From contig JAJPXB010000038.1 of NCBI GenBank assembly GCA_021205695.1, positions 1 through 59,779 of the forward strand: DNA of 59,779 nucleotides, written 5' to 3'. Below the pieces are notes generated by a model. That model searched no databases. It saw only the letters and a list, made by a program, of their open reading frames with translations, and was not told the origin of the DNA. Numbering within the stretch: the first letter of the stretch is position 1; each line of letters opens with the position of its first letter. Of this stretch, positions 1 through 8,485 are shown in pieces. This DNA is from Clostridiales bacterium (GTDB lineage Bacteria; Bacillota; Clostridia; Oscillospirales; Oscillospiraceae). The translations under genes were made by a program, and so were the position numbers.

Positions 1-29
1 CTATAAAAAACCCCTTCCCAACCCCCATA

Positions 30-80
30 AAAACGGTGCCCCCCCTCGGCTGTTTCGGGGGGGGCGCTCCCCGGTTTTTT
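30..80 (-). terminator. Probable terminator after the BMP-type ABC importer operon
   Basis: On the minus strand a C6-8 run pairs with a downstream G6 run across a short loop, and the 3' arm is followed by five T. It lies about 120 bases past the stop of the last permease gene. The plus strand is also followed by T6, so it may work both ways. The stem is interrupted by mismatches, hence moderate confidence. Nothing else is recognisable in bases 1-197. Confidence 0.5.
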
Positions 81-197
81 CAAAGAGTAATATGTCTACG
101 CTCATTTCCGGCATCTATGGGAAATGAAAGTAAAGCAGCATGGAACAATGGAATATCGGTCAAAGCCTGTCTTCCAAGGCGACCGTCTGCAAACCGT

Positions 198-1199
198 TTA
201 CCGTTCCTCCCGGAAATAGGGGAGGCCAAGCGCTGCCGGGGGCTGATTCTCGCGCTTTTTCCGCAGGGATGTGACGACCAGGACGGCGATTGTCACCACA
301 TAGGGCAGCATCTTGAACAACTCCATGGAACTGCGGGTCAGGTTGGGGATATACATATACATCCAATACAGCAGGCCGAACAGGTAGGAGCCCCAGATGG
401 CATTCAGCGGCTTCCAGGTGGCAAAGATGACCAGAGCTACCGCAAGCCAGCCCAGGGCCTCGATGGTGCCGTCAGTGCTCCAGGTGCCCTTGGTGTAGTC
501 CATGATGAAGTACAGGCTCCCCAGGCCGCAGATGCCCGCCCCGACACAAGTAGCCAGGTATTTGTTCCGGGTCACATTGATGCCGGCGGCGTCCGCCGTA
601 CCGGGGTTCTCCCCCACCGCCCGGAGGTTCAGGCCCTTCCGGGTCCGCTTCAAAAACCAGTGCATCACAATGGCAATGGCGATGGCCAGATAGACCAGGA
701 AACCGTAGCCAAAGAGCAGAGTGCCGATGGGGAAACCGGCCACAGTCAGGCCGGATAGGGCTGGGATGGTAGTCCGAAAAGCCAGGCTGGTGGTGGAGAC
801 GGAAATCTGTCCCACGCCCCCTGCCAGAGTGCTCAGGTTGCCGCCGAAGAAGTTGGCCACGCCCCCGCCAAAAATGGTCAGGGTCAGACCGGTGACATTC
901 TGGTTGGCCCGGAGCGTGGTGGTCAGGAAGCAGTAGAGCAGGCCCCCCAGGGCCGCCGCCACAAAGGCGGCCAGGAAGGACAGCACCAGGCTCACGGCCC
1001 CGTTGGGCTCCGCCACGCCGTTTTCATAGAAGAAAGCGGTAGCCAGTCCGGCGATCGCCCCCAGGTACATCACGCCGGGGACGCCCAGATTCAGGTTGCC
1101 GGACTTCTCCGTCAAAATCTCGCCCAGCGCCCCGTAGAGGATAACGGTGCCGAACACCACAGCGGACTGGAGCAGCTGAACCAATTGCGCCTGTGTCAT
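198..1199 (-). CDS. BMP/nucleoside-type ABC importer, second permease (BmpC/NupQ-like)
   Basis: The 333-residue, almost entirely hydrophobic protein is an inner-membrane permease of the branched-chain/ribose-like superfamily (BPD_transp_2). The motif around residues 28-48 (GEILTEKSGNLNLGVPG) matches the glycine/asparagine-rich loop of simple-sugar and nucleoside permeases. It ends in a short basic cytoplasmic tail. Its ATG overlaps the stop of the upstream permease by four bases (ATGA at 1196-1199), so it is translationally coupled. Together with the adjacent BMP-family lipoprotein it should form a purine nucleoside importer like B. subtilis YufNOPQ (NupNOPQ), but the substrate is inferred from family only. 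Confidence 0.9.
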   Translation of the reverse strand: MTQAQLVQLLQSAVVFGTVILYGALGEILTEKSGNLNLGVPGVMYLGAIAGLATAFFYENGVAEPNGAVSLVLSFLAAFVAAALGGLLYCFLTTTLRANQNVTGLTLTIFGGGVANFFGGNLSTLAGGVGQISVSTTSLAFRTTIPALSGLTVAGFPIGTLLFGYGFLVYLAIAIAIVMHWFLKRTRKGLNLRAVGENPGTADAAGINVTRNKYLATCVGAGICGLGSLYFIMDYTKGTWSTDGTIEALGWLAVALVIFATWKPLNAIWGSYLFGLLYWMYMYIPNLTRSSMELFKMLPYVVTIAVLVVTSLRKKRENQPPAALGLPYFREER

Positions 1200-3844
1200 T
1201 TCCCTTCACGCTCCTTTCCCCGGAACACCAGCCGGTAGTTGATGAAGAACTCGCTGCCCAGGATAAAGAACAGGATAATCCCTGTGATGACCTCCGAGGC
1301 ATAGTCGTTCAGGTTGAACTGGGAGGCGATCTGGGTGGCTCCCTTCTCCAGAAAGACCAGGAGGAAGGAGATCAGCACCATGACGAAGGAGTTGAACTGG
1401 GCCAACCAGGCCACGATAATGGCGGTGAAGCCCCGACCTCCCGCCGTGGTGGTGGAGATGGTGTGGCTGGAGCCCGCCACGGCGATGAAGCCCGCGAAGG
1501 CGCAGATGGCGCCAGAGATGGCCATGGTGCGGATGGTGACCTTCTTCACGCTGATCCCGGCATACCGGGCGGTGTTCTCCGAGTCGCCCACCACAGTGAT
1601 CTCATACCCCTGCTTGGAGTATTTCAGGTAGAGGTACATCCCTACGGTCAGAATCAGCACCAGAATGACGTTCAGGCTGTAGCTCTGCCCGAAAATCGCC
1701 GGGAACCAGCCTGCCTGGGTGGTCTGGTTGATAATGCCCACCGTGTTGGAGCCCACAGGATTCTCCCACAGGGAGACACAGTAGCTGGTGAGCTGGATGG
1801 CCACATAGTTCATCATCAGGGTGAACAGCGTCTCGTTGGTGTTCCAGTAAGCCTTAAATACGGCGGGGACAATGCCCCAGGCGGCCCCTGCCGCCAGGCT
1901 GACCACCGCCATGAGCACCAGCAGCGCCGGCGTGGGGATAGAATCCCCCACCGCCCGCATAATACCGGCGGTCATAATACCGCCGATGAGGATCTGCCCC
2001 TCGGCGCCCACATTCCAGAATTTCATCTTGAAGGCCGGAGCCAGGCCGATGCCGATGCAGAGGAGCATCATGGCGTCCCGGACGGTGACCCAGCTCCGGC
2101 GGCTGGTGCCGAAGGCGCCCTCCCACATGGCCTCGTAGATATCAATGGGGTTCAGTCCGGTGATGGCGTAGATAAAGACGCCGCTGACCACCAGAGACAG
2201 GAGGACGGCCAGGATGCGGATGCCATAGGCCCTGGGCCGGGCGATGCCGTCCCGCTTGACGATGCGCACCCACGGCTCGTGGGCGTGTTTTTCTCTGTTC
2301 ATCCCTCTGCCCCCCTCCTTCCGGAATTTGGTCATCAGCAGGCCGACTTCCTTTTTCGTGGTGGTGCGGGCGTCCACGATACCGCTGATCTGTCCGCCGC
2401 AGAGCACCAGGATGCGGTCACACAGCTCCAGCAGCACGTCCAGGTCCTCGCCCACATAGATCACCGCCACGCCCTTCATCTTCTGCTCCGTGAGCAGGTG
2501 ATAGATGGTGTAAGAGGTGTTGATGTCCAGTCCCCGGACGGCGTAGGCCGTCATGAGTACCGAGGGGGCCTGGGCGATCTCCCGGCCCACCAGCACCTTC
2601 TGCACATTGCCGCCGGAGAGACGGCGCACCGGGAAGCTGGTGCTGGGTGTGACCACCTCCAGCTCCTGTTTCACATTCTGGGCCAACTGCTCCGGAGCTT
2701 TCCGGTCGGTGAAAAAGCCCCTGCCGCTGCGGTAGCTCCGCAGGAGCATGTTGCCGCTCATGCCCAGAGAACCCACCAGGCCCATGCCCAGCCGATCCTC
2801 GGGGACGAATGCCAGGGACACCCCCGCCTGGCTGATCTGGAGGGGGGTCTTCCCCACCAGCTCCATGGCAGGCCCGTCGCCATCCACCGGGTGATAGAGG
2901 ATAGAGGCTCCCTTGGTGATATCCTGAAGGCCCGCGATGGCCTCCAGCAGCTCCTTCTGCCCGGAGCCGGCAATCCCGGCAATACCCAGGATCTCCCCGC
3001 CCATGGCGGTGAAGCTCAGGCTGTCCAGCCGTTTGACCCCCATGCTGTCGTACACCGTCAGATCCCTGACCTCCAGCCGGGGGGTGGGGTTCACCGGCTC
3101 CGGCCGGTCGATATTCAGGCTGGTGGCATGGCCCACCATCATGTCGGTGAGCTTCTGAGGGTCAGTCTCACCGGTGGCCACATCCCCGATGTACTCCCCC
3201 TTCCGCAGCACCGCAACCCGGTCGGAGATCTCCATGACCTCATGGAGCTTGTGGGTGATGATGACCAGGGCCTTGCCGTCGGCGCGCATATTCCGCATGA
3301 CCTCAAACAGACGGTCGGTCTCCTGAGGCGTCAGCACGGCGGTTGGCTCGTCCAGGATCAGGATATCCGCCCCGCGGTAGAGCACCTTGACGATCTCCAC
3401 CGTCTGTTTTTCCGAGACGGACATATCGTATACTTTTTTCTCCGGGTCGATCTCAAAGCCGTACCGGTCGCTGATCTCCCGTATCCGGGCTGCTGCTGCC
3501 TTCAGGTCCAGCTTGCCCGACTCCTCCAACCCCAGGACAATATTTTCGGCGGCAGTAAAGATGTCCACCAGCTTGAAGTGCTGATGCACCATGCCGATGC
3601 CGTACTGAAAGGCGTCCCGGGGGGAGGCGATGGTCACCGGGGTGCCGTCCACCAGAATCTCCCCCTCGTCGGGGAAGTAAATGCCAGCCAGCATGTTCAT
3701 CAGGGTCGTCTTTCCGCTGCCGTTTTCCCCCAGCAGGGACAGGACCTCTCCCCGGCGAATCTCCATGCTGATGTCATGATTGGCCACCACCTTGCCGAAG
3801 GTCTTGGTGATGTGCCGCAGCGCAATGGCTGTGTTCTGTTCCAT
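1196..3844 (-). CDS. BMP-type ABC importer: ATPase and first permease read as one ORF
   Basis: The 882-residue ORF joins two usually separate proteins. Residues 1 to about 513 are a duplicated sugar/nucleoside ABC ATPase: Walker A GENGSGKTT near residue 39, Walker B ILILDEPT, and a second degenerate cassette with signature LSGGNVQK. Residues 515-882 are a BPD_transp_2 permease starting MNREKHAHEP. The join falls exactly where the permease would start, behind its own SD (AAGGAGG). It lies just after a run of six G (plus-strand C6 at 2310-2315). With five G the ATPase would end in a TGA overlapping the permease ATG as ATGA, the same junction used with the next permease. I therefore suspect a one-base homopolymer insertion (sequencing or genuine) rather than an ancestral fusion. 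Predicted role is purine nucleoside uptake. Confidence 0.88.
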   Translation of the reverse strand: MEQNTAIALRHITKTFGKVVANHDISMEIRRGEVLSLLGENGSGKTTLMNMLAGIYFPDEGEILVDGTPVTIASPRDAFQYGIGMVHQHFKLVDIFTAAENIVLGLEESGKLDLKAAAARIREISDRYGFEIDPEKKVYDMSVSEKQTVEIVKVLYRGADILILDEPTAVLTPQETDRLFEVMRNMRADGKALVIITHKLHEVMEISDRVAVLRKGEYIGDVATGETDPQKLTDMMVGHATSLNIDRPEPVNPTPRLEVRDLTVYDSMGVKRLDSLSFTAMGGEILGIAGIAGSGQKELLEAIAGLQDITKGASILYHPVDGDGPAMELVGKTPLQISQAGVSLAFVPEDRLGMGLVGSLGMSGNMLLRSYRSGRGFFTDRKAPEQLAQNVKQELEVVTPSTSFPVRRLSGGNVQKVLVGREIAQAPSVLMTAYAVRGLDINTSYTIYHLLTEQKMKGVAVIYVGEDLDVLLELCDRILVLCGGQISGIVDARTTTKKEVGLLMTKFRKEGGRGMNREKHAHEPWVRIVKRDGIARPRAYGIRILAVLLSLVVSGVFIYAITGLNPIDIYEAMWEGAFGTSRRSWVTVRDAMMLLCIGIGLAPAFKMKFWNVGAEGQILIGGIMTAGIMRAVGDSIPTPALLVLMAVVSLAAGAAWGIVPAVFKAYWNTNETLFTLMMNYVAIQLTSYCVSLWENPVGSNTVGIINQTTQAGWFPAIFGQSYSLNVILVLILTVGMYLYLKYSKQGYEITVVGDSENTARYAGISVKKVTIRTMAISGAICAFAGFIAVAGSSHTISTTTAGGRGFTAIIVAWLAQFNSFVMVLISFLLVFLEKGATQIASQFNLNDYASEVITGIILFFILGSEFFINYRLVFRGKEREGK

Positions 3845-3879
3845 GGCTCTTCCTCTCTGTCAGGTCGGTGTGGGGAGGG

Positions 3880-3925
3880 AAAAGAAAAGGCCAGAGTGAG
3901 CTGCCCCGGAGGGCAGCCCCTCTGG
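3880..3925 (-). terminator. Internal terminator between lipoprotein gene and ATPase gene
   Basis: On the minus strand CCAGAG..GGCTGCCC pairs with GGGCAGC..CTCTGG around a three-base loop, followed by a T-rich tail (TTTTCTTTT). It sits in the 95-base gap between the BMP lipoprotein gene and the ATPase. This position is common in ABC importer operons, where partial termination gives more binding protein than transporter. Confidence 0.75.
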
Positions 3926-3939
3926 TCGGGGTCACTCGA

Positions 3940-5304
3940 TCAGCCGTTATTCAGCTCGGTGATGCCGTCGATCCGGGCCTCAAAGCCGGGAGCGGAGCGG
4001 AGAACAGACTCCTGGAATACGCCGTCGACCACGCCTTCCGTCTCGCCCACATAGTCCAGATCCATGTCGATGAGGATGGAGGTGGGATTCACGCCGTCGA
4101 TGGTGAAGGTGGACACGTCGAACACCTGGAGGGAGCCGTCAGTCAGAGCGGCCTCCACCTCGGCCACCTTCTCCTCGGTGCCCTCAGCGCAGGCAGGGCC
4201 AAGGGCGGAGATCTGCACAGCGCCGTCTGCATATCCGGCAGCGAAGTCGGTGGGGATGCCCTCGCCGGACAGGTAGGACTCCAGCGTCTCACGATAGATG
4301 ACAGACCAGTTGTTCTGGGCGGAGGTCAGGGCGGTGTCGGGTGCGGAGGTCAGCATATCGATGTTGTAGCCCACGCAGAACACGGTGGAGCCGCTCTCAT
4401 AGGCGGCCTGAACCGCAGAGGGCGCACCGGTGGAGTCGGCGTGCTGGCCGATGATGACACAGCCGTTGGCCATCAGGGTGTTGGCGGCCTCATATTCGCC
4501 GGTCCAGTCATACCAGGAGTTGGTGTACTGCACCTGCATGGAGACGTCGGGGTAGACGCTCTTGATGCCCAGATAGAAGGCGGTGTAACCGGAGACCACC
4601 TCGGCATAGGGGTAAGCGCCCACATAGCCCACCAGGACATTTCCATCCTCGTCATAGTTGTCCTCGGTCAGTTCTCCATTTTCTACCAGCTCTGCAATCT
4701 TCATACCGGCCACTACACCGGAAACGTAGCGGGACTGATAGACATAGGTGAACAGGTTCTTGTAGTTGTCCAGCCCCACCTGGTTGGCCATGTCGCCGGT
4801 GTCAGCGATGAAGATGATATCGCTGTACTCCTGGGCGGCCTGGAGCATATAGGACTGATGCCCGTAGGAGTCAGAGATGATGATGTCACAGCCGGCCTCC
4901 GCCAGGTCCACGGCGGTGTCATAGCACTCCTCGTCCTCGCCGATGTTGTAGACGAATGTGACCTGGGTGTCCACGTCGATGCCAAGCTCCTGGCAGGCCT
5001 CGGTCAGGCCGTTGATGTGGGCGGCGTCGTAACCGGACTGCTCATCCTCGACGCAGATCAGGCCGATCTTCAGCTCGGACACGTCATAGGAAGCAGTCTC
5101 GTCAGTAGAGGTCTCATCGGCGTCGGCCTCCGCCTCCGCCTCGTCGCCGGTCTCCTCGGTGGTGTCGGCGTCGCCGGCCTCCTCGGAGGTGGTGGTGTCG
5201 TCAGTGGCAGTGTCTTCGGTGGTGTCGGTATCGCCGGTTCCGCCGCAGGCGGTCAGGGACAGTACCATTGCCAGGCTCAGGATTAGCGCAAATAATTTTT
5301 TCAT
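3940..5304 (-). CDS. BMP-family substrate-binding lipoprotein (PnrA/Med-like)
   Basis: The 454-residue protein has a type II signal peptide with lipobox LTAC (Cys20), then an Asp/Glu/Thr-rich linker of about 55 residues, then a periplasmic-binding-protein fold of the BMP family (from about residue 75, SELKIGLICVEDEQSGYDAAHINGL). BMP proteins such as PnrA and Med bind purine nucleosides outside the membrane. It is the first gene of the importer operon, with an SD GGAGG before the ATG, its own promoter upstream, and a partial terminator behind it. The ligand is inferred from family; no riboswitch was recognised in the 90-base leader. Confidence 0.92.
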   Translation of the reverse strand: MKKLFALILSLAMVLSLTACGGTGDTDTTEDTATDDTTTSEEAGDADTTEETGDEAEAEADADETSTDETASYDVSELKIGLICVEDEQSGYDAAHINGLTEACQELGIDVDTQVTFVYNIGEDEECYDTAVDLAEAGCDIIISDSYGHQSYMLQAAQEYSDIIFIADTGDMANQVGLDNYKNLFTYVYQSRYVSGVVAGMKIAELVENGELTEDNYDEDGNVLVGYVGAYPYAEVVSGYTAFYLGIKSVYPDVSMQVQYTNSWYDWTGEYEAANTLMANGCVIIGQHADSTGAPSAVQAAYESGSTVFCVGYNIDMLTSAPDTALTSAQNNWSVIYRETLESYLSGEGIPTDFAAGYADGAVQISALGPACAEGTEEKVAEVEAALTDGSLQVFDVSTFTIDGVNPTSILIDMDLDYVGETEGVVDGVFQESVLRSAPGFEARIDGITELNNG

Positions 5305-5396
5305 GATGCTTTCCTCCTTGCATTGGGTCGTTATCCGGTTTCTTCCTCTTGCGGCTTCTTTGCAGATATGTATTCCTTCTGTAAAGAGCTATCTTT

Positions 5397-5425
5397 ATTT
5401 TATCGCATTCCCGGTTCCGGCACAA
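5397..5425 (-). promoter_or_regulatory. SigA-type promoter of the BMP importer operon
   Basis: Read on the minus strand: TTGTGC, 17-base spacer, TAAAAT. It is about 95 bases before the lipoprotein ATG, with no hairpin between that resembles a known riboswitch. Confidence 0.65.
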
Positions 5426-5536
5426 TTACAAAAAGGGGATAAATGAACCGAAATTTTTCCGGTCATTTTGGGTATTTTGGATAAATTCTTCTCTAATAGG
5501 GCCAATTTGCGAATGATTTTTAGAAATAACTTGCCC

Positions 5537-6667
5537 TCATGCAATGGTGACAGGCACCCCGTCCACCTCCACGCCGTCGTCCGCCCGGACGAGGATATAG
5601 GGGATGCCGTCGATGACCTTCGTCTCCACCAGCTCGCTTTTCAGCGGGTCCACCCGGATGGTCACGTCCGGGGTCCTGATCTCCAGCTGTCGGGTGTCCA
5701 CCAGGTTGCGGGGACTCAGCTCCGCCCCGGCACCAAAGGCCTCGTCATACCGGGCGGCGAAGCGCTCCACTCGCTCCTCCTCCACGCCGCTGGAGCGGAG
5801 GACGGCAGTCACCACGCCCTGAGAGACGGTGAGGGGTTCCGTCTCCCTGTTCAGCTTGTGCTCGGCGATCATGTCCCGGAGTCGGTCGTTTACCGTCTCC
5901 ACCACCTGATAGCTGCAATCCTCCTCCAGGGCCTCTCCCATGACGCCCTGGAAGGTTTCCATCTGCATCGCCGCCGCCATGGGCGGGGTCTGACGGAAAA
6001 TGGCGTCTACAAAGGCAGAACGGGTGTCGGCGATATCCTTTGTATAGAGGAGTGCGTCGTACAGGTTGGTGCTCCGGTCGTCAAAGGCGGGAAAGAGGAA
6101 CCCGGTAGCCGGGGCGGAGACCACCCAGTCCACCGCCAGATGGTGGAACAGGTTCTCGTGGGCGGAATAGGTCAGGGCGGGCTTGGTCTGCTTCACAGGG
6201 CAGACACTGCACAGAATGTACCGGTATACCTCCCCGGAGGCATCCTCTTGCCGCTCTCCGTCCTTCGCGCGGTACGGCACGTCGTAGGCGTCGCTGGCCA
6301 GAAGGATCATGTAGTTCCCCTCCAGCTCCAGGGAGTCGATGGCCTTCCGGAAAAAGGCCTGTACCGACTCCTCGTCCCTGAGCTGGGATTCCCGCAGCTT
6401 CATCAGCAGCCCATGTTCCTCCCCCTCCGCCACCTGTCGGGTGTCAAACCGGATGTCAAGCAGCTGCTTGCCCAGCGTACCGGACAGGGTCTTGCGGAGG
6501 ATGCCCAGCAGCCACTCCCCCTCGTCCTGGCTCAGCATGGAGATGGGCTGGTCAAATTCGGATATGATCTCCCGCTTATCATTTACATAACATCCCCGCA
6601 CATGGGTGATGTTGCTCCGATCCGCCTTGAAGCGGCGGCGCAGCTCGGCGACTTCCTTTTCGTTCAT
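5537..6667 (-). CDS. DUF4317 family protein
   Basis: The 376-residue protein starts MNEKEVAELRRRF and carries the family's early signature (THVRGCYV, then KTLSGTLGKQLLDI near residue 60). It matches DUF4317, a soluble family of unknown function that is widespread in gut Clostridia. No signal peptide or membrane segment is seen. It lies 116 bases after aroK on the same strand with a hairpin between them, so co-transcription with the aromatic operon is possible but uncertain. Nothing in the sequence suggests an enzymatic reaction. Confidence 0.88.
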   Translation of the reverse strand: MNEKEVAELRRRFKADRSNITHVRGCYVNDKREIISEFDQPISMLSQDEGEWLLGILRKTLSGTLGKQLLDIRFDTRQVAEGEEHGLLMKLRESQLRDEESVQAFFRKAIDSLELEGNYMILLASDAYDVPYRAKDGERQEDASGEVYRYILCSVCPVKQTKPALTYSAHENLFHHLAVDWVVSAPATGFLFPAFDDRSTNLYDALLYTKDIADTRSAFVDAIFRQTPPMAAAMQMETFQGVMGEALEEDCSYQVVETVNDRLRDMIAEHKLNRETEPLTVSQGVVTAVLRSSGVEEERVERFAARYDEAFGAGAELSPRNLVDTRQLEIRTPDVTIRVDPLKSELVETKVIDGIPYILVRADDGVEVDGVPVTIA

Positions 6668-6688
6668 GGCTCCTCCTTACACATACAG

Positions 6689-6726
6689 GCGGCACAGAGC
6701 CGGGATGAGGGCCGGAACTGTGCCGC
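6689..6726 (-). terminator. Hairpin between aroK and the DUF4317 gene
   Basis: Nine-base arms GCGGCACAG / CTGTGCCGC, with an inner CCGG pair. No clean T-run follows on the minus strand, so it may be an RNA-processing or weak attenuation hairpin rather than a full terminator. Confidence 0.4.
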
Positions 6727-6783
6727 ATCAAAGTCTTTCCTGTGGTCAAAACCGTATTTCATGTCAGAGATAGTGTTTCCCCG

Positions 6784-7305
6784 TCACACCCGTGTCTGTT
6801 CTCTCCAAATCGCCGCGATCCGGCGGGCCGCCGCTGCGGGGGTACTGCACCCGGCGATCTCATAGTGGGCCAGCGACCGATAGACGGGCAGACGCTCCCG
6901 GTAGCGGCGGACAAAGTCCTCCCTCCCCTGTTGCGCCAGGGGCCGGTCAGCCAGATCAGTCCCGTCAAATGTCTCCTCCGGAGATCGGTTCAGAAAGAAA
7001 ATCAGACCGCTCTTCCGGAGCAGCATCCGGTTCTCCTCCCGGAGGGGCAGTCCGCCGCCTGTGGCGATGATCTGCCCGCCCTGGGCGCAGAGGGCCTGGG
7101 CCACCTCGGTCTCCAGAGTGCGGAAATACGCCTCGCCCTTTTGGGTGAATATGTCGCTGACGCTCATTTTCTCCCGCCGGACAATCTCCTGGTCGGTGTC
7201 CACCAGCGGCATTCCCAGCATCCGGCTGAGCCTGCGGCCACAGGTGGTCTTACCGCAGCCCATCATGCCGACGAGGATGAGGTTTTTGCCTTGCCCCTCC
7301 ATCAT
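6784..7305 (-). CDS. aroK: Shikimate kinase
   Basis: The 173-residue cytoplasmic enzyme phosphorylates shikimate with ATP, the fifth step to chorismate. Walker A GMMGCGKT is at residues 13-20, the shikimate/Mg-binding DTD at 36-38, the substrate-binding FRTLE near 62, the ATGGG motif near 77-81, and a lid arginine in DRPLAQ. Length is normal for AroK. Its ATG overlaps the pheA stop by four bases (ATGA), so it is coupled to pheA as the last clear gene of the aromatic operon. Confidence 0.95.
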   Translation of the reverse strand: MMEGQGKNLILVGMMGCGKTTCGRRLSRMLGMPLVDTDQEIVRREKMSVSDIFTQKGEAYFRTLETEVAQALCAQGGQIIATGGGLPLREENRMLLRKSGLIFFLNRSPEETFDGTDLADRPLAQQGREDFVRRYRERLPVYRSLAHYEIAGCSTPAAAARRIAAIWREQTRV

Positions 7306-8465
7306 ACCGCATCCTGCGTGCCCAGATTGGCGACATAATTCCCCAGCACACGGAACTGGTTGGTGGACTGGCTCAGCTCCCGGAGAACAGCGTCCATCCC
7401 CGGGGCGGTGAGGTTTCCGGTAAATTCCACGAAGAACATATACTCCCAGCGCCGGTCCTGCACCGGGCGGGACTCCAGCTTGACCAGGTTCAGGCCGTTG
7501 ACGGCGAAAATGGTCAGTATCTCATGGAGGGAGCCGCTCTGGTGGGGCAGGCGAAAGACCGCCGTGATCTTGTCGCTGCCCGGACGAAGCTCCGGCTTGG
7601 TTCGGACAACGGCAAAGCGGGTGTAATTCTGGTTGTTGTGGTTGACCCCCCGCACCAGGATATCCAGGCCGTAAATCTCTGCCGCCCGTCGGCCGCAGAT
7701 GGCGGCCTTTGTCCGGTCGCCCGTCTCACTGACATACTTGGCGCTCCCCGCCGTGTCCAGCAGGGGGACCCGCACCCACTCCGGGTGCCGGTCGAGGAAC
7801 CGGTCGGACTGGAACAGCCCCTGCTCATGGGAGTAGACGTGGGTGATCTCCTCTATCCTGACCCCCGGCAGGGCCATAAGGCAGTGCTCCACCTTCACCG
7901 TCGTCTCCCCCACCATATAAAACTGATACTGGGTGAGCAGGTCATAGACCTGGCGGATGGCGCCGGTGGTGGAATTTTCAATGGGCAGAACGGCATAGTC
8001 CGCCTCCCCGCAGGCCAGGGCCTCAAAGCAGTCCTCAAAGCGGTTCAGCCCCTGGCTTCGGACTTCTGCGCCGAAGAAGTCCACCGCAGCCTCTTCGCTG
8101 TAGGCCCCAGGCATTCCCTGATAGACCACCATAGGTTCCTCCACCGGGGGAGCGATTTCCACCGCTTGTGGATAGCCGGGAGGCGTGGGCTCCTGGTCCT
8201 GCATGACCCGACGCTGACAGCCCCGGCTCAGCGACATAACGACCTCATAAAGCTTGGCCACGTCCGTCTTGAGCTGGGGGTCGTCCACCATGGCGGCCTT
8301 GTCGTCCAGCACCTCCCGCTCCCGCTCCGGATCGAGCACCGGGATGTCATGGGCGATCTTGTACTCCGCCACCTCCCGGGAAACCTCCATCCGCTGCTGG
8401 AAAAGGCTGACCATCTGGTGGTCGATGGTGTCGATCTGGCCCCGGAGGTATTTGATGTCCTTCAT
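7302..8465 (-). CDS. pheA: Bifunctional chorismate mutase / prephenate dehydratase
   Basis: The 387-residue P-protein converts chorismate to prephenate and then phenylpyruvate. Residues 1-90 are an AroQ-type chorismate mutase (IKYLRGQIDTIDHQMVSL, with arginines and RREV-like helix). Residues about 112-290 are the dehydratase domain with the NYTRF catalytic motif. The C-terminus is an ACT domain with GSLHEIL and the ESRP motif that binds phenylalanine for feedback inhibition. No tyrA is present in the window. It lies between aroC (20 bases upstream) and aroK (overlapping). Confidence 0.95.
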   Translation of the reverse strand: MKDIKYLRGQIDTIDHQMVSLFQQRMEVSREVAEYKIAHDIPVLDPEREREVLDDKAAMVDDPQLKTDVAKLYEVVMSLSRGCQRRVMQDQEPTPPGYPQAVEIAPPVEEPMVVYQGMPGAYSEEAAVDFFGAEVRSQGLNRFEDCFEALACGEADYAVLPIENSTTGAIRQVYDLLTQYQFYMVGETTVKVEHCLMALPGVRIEEITHVYSHEQGLFQSDRFLDRHPEWVRVPLLDTAGSAKYVSETGDRTKAAICGRRAAEIYGLDILVRGVNHNNQNYTRFAVVRTKPELRPGSDKITAVFRLPHQSGSLHEILTIFAVNGLNLVKLESRPVQDRRWEYMFFVEFTGNLTAPGMDAVLRELSQSTNQFRVLGNYVANLGTQDAV

Positions 8466-8485
8466 TATGTCTCTCTCCTTACCTG

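Noticed and set aside
1193-4054. A 953-codon open frame on the plus strand opposite the ABC importer genes
   Set aside because: Antisense shadow of the ATPase and permease; composition is dominated by His, Gln, Asp and Gly with no motif.
5305-5396. Purine or preQ1 riboswitch in the BMP importer leader
   Set aside because: The leader is only about 90 bases and shows no conserved core or expression-platform hairpin.
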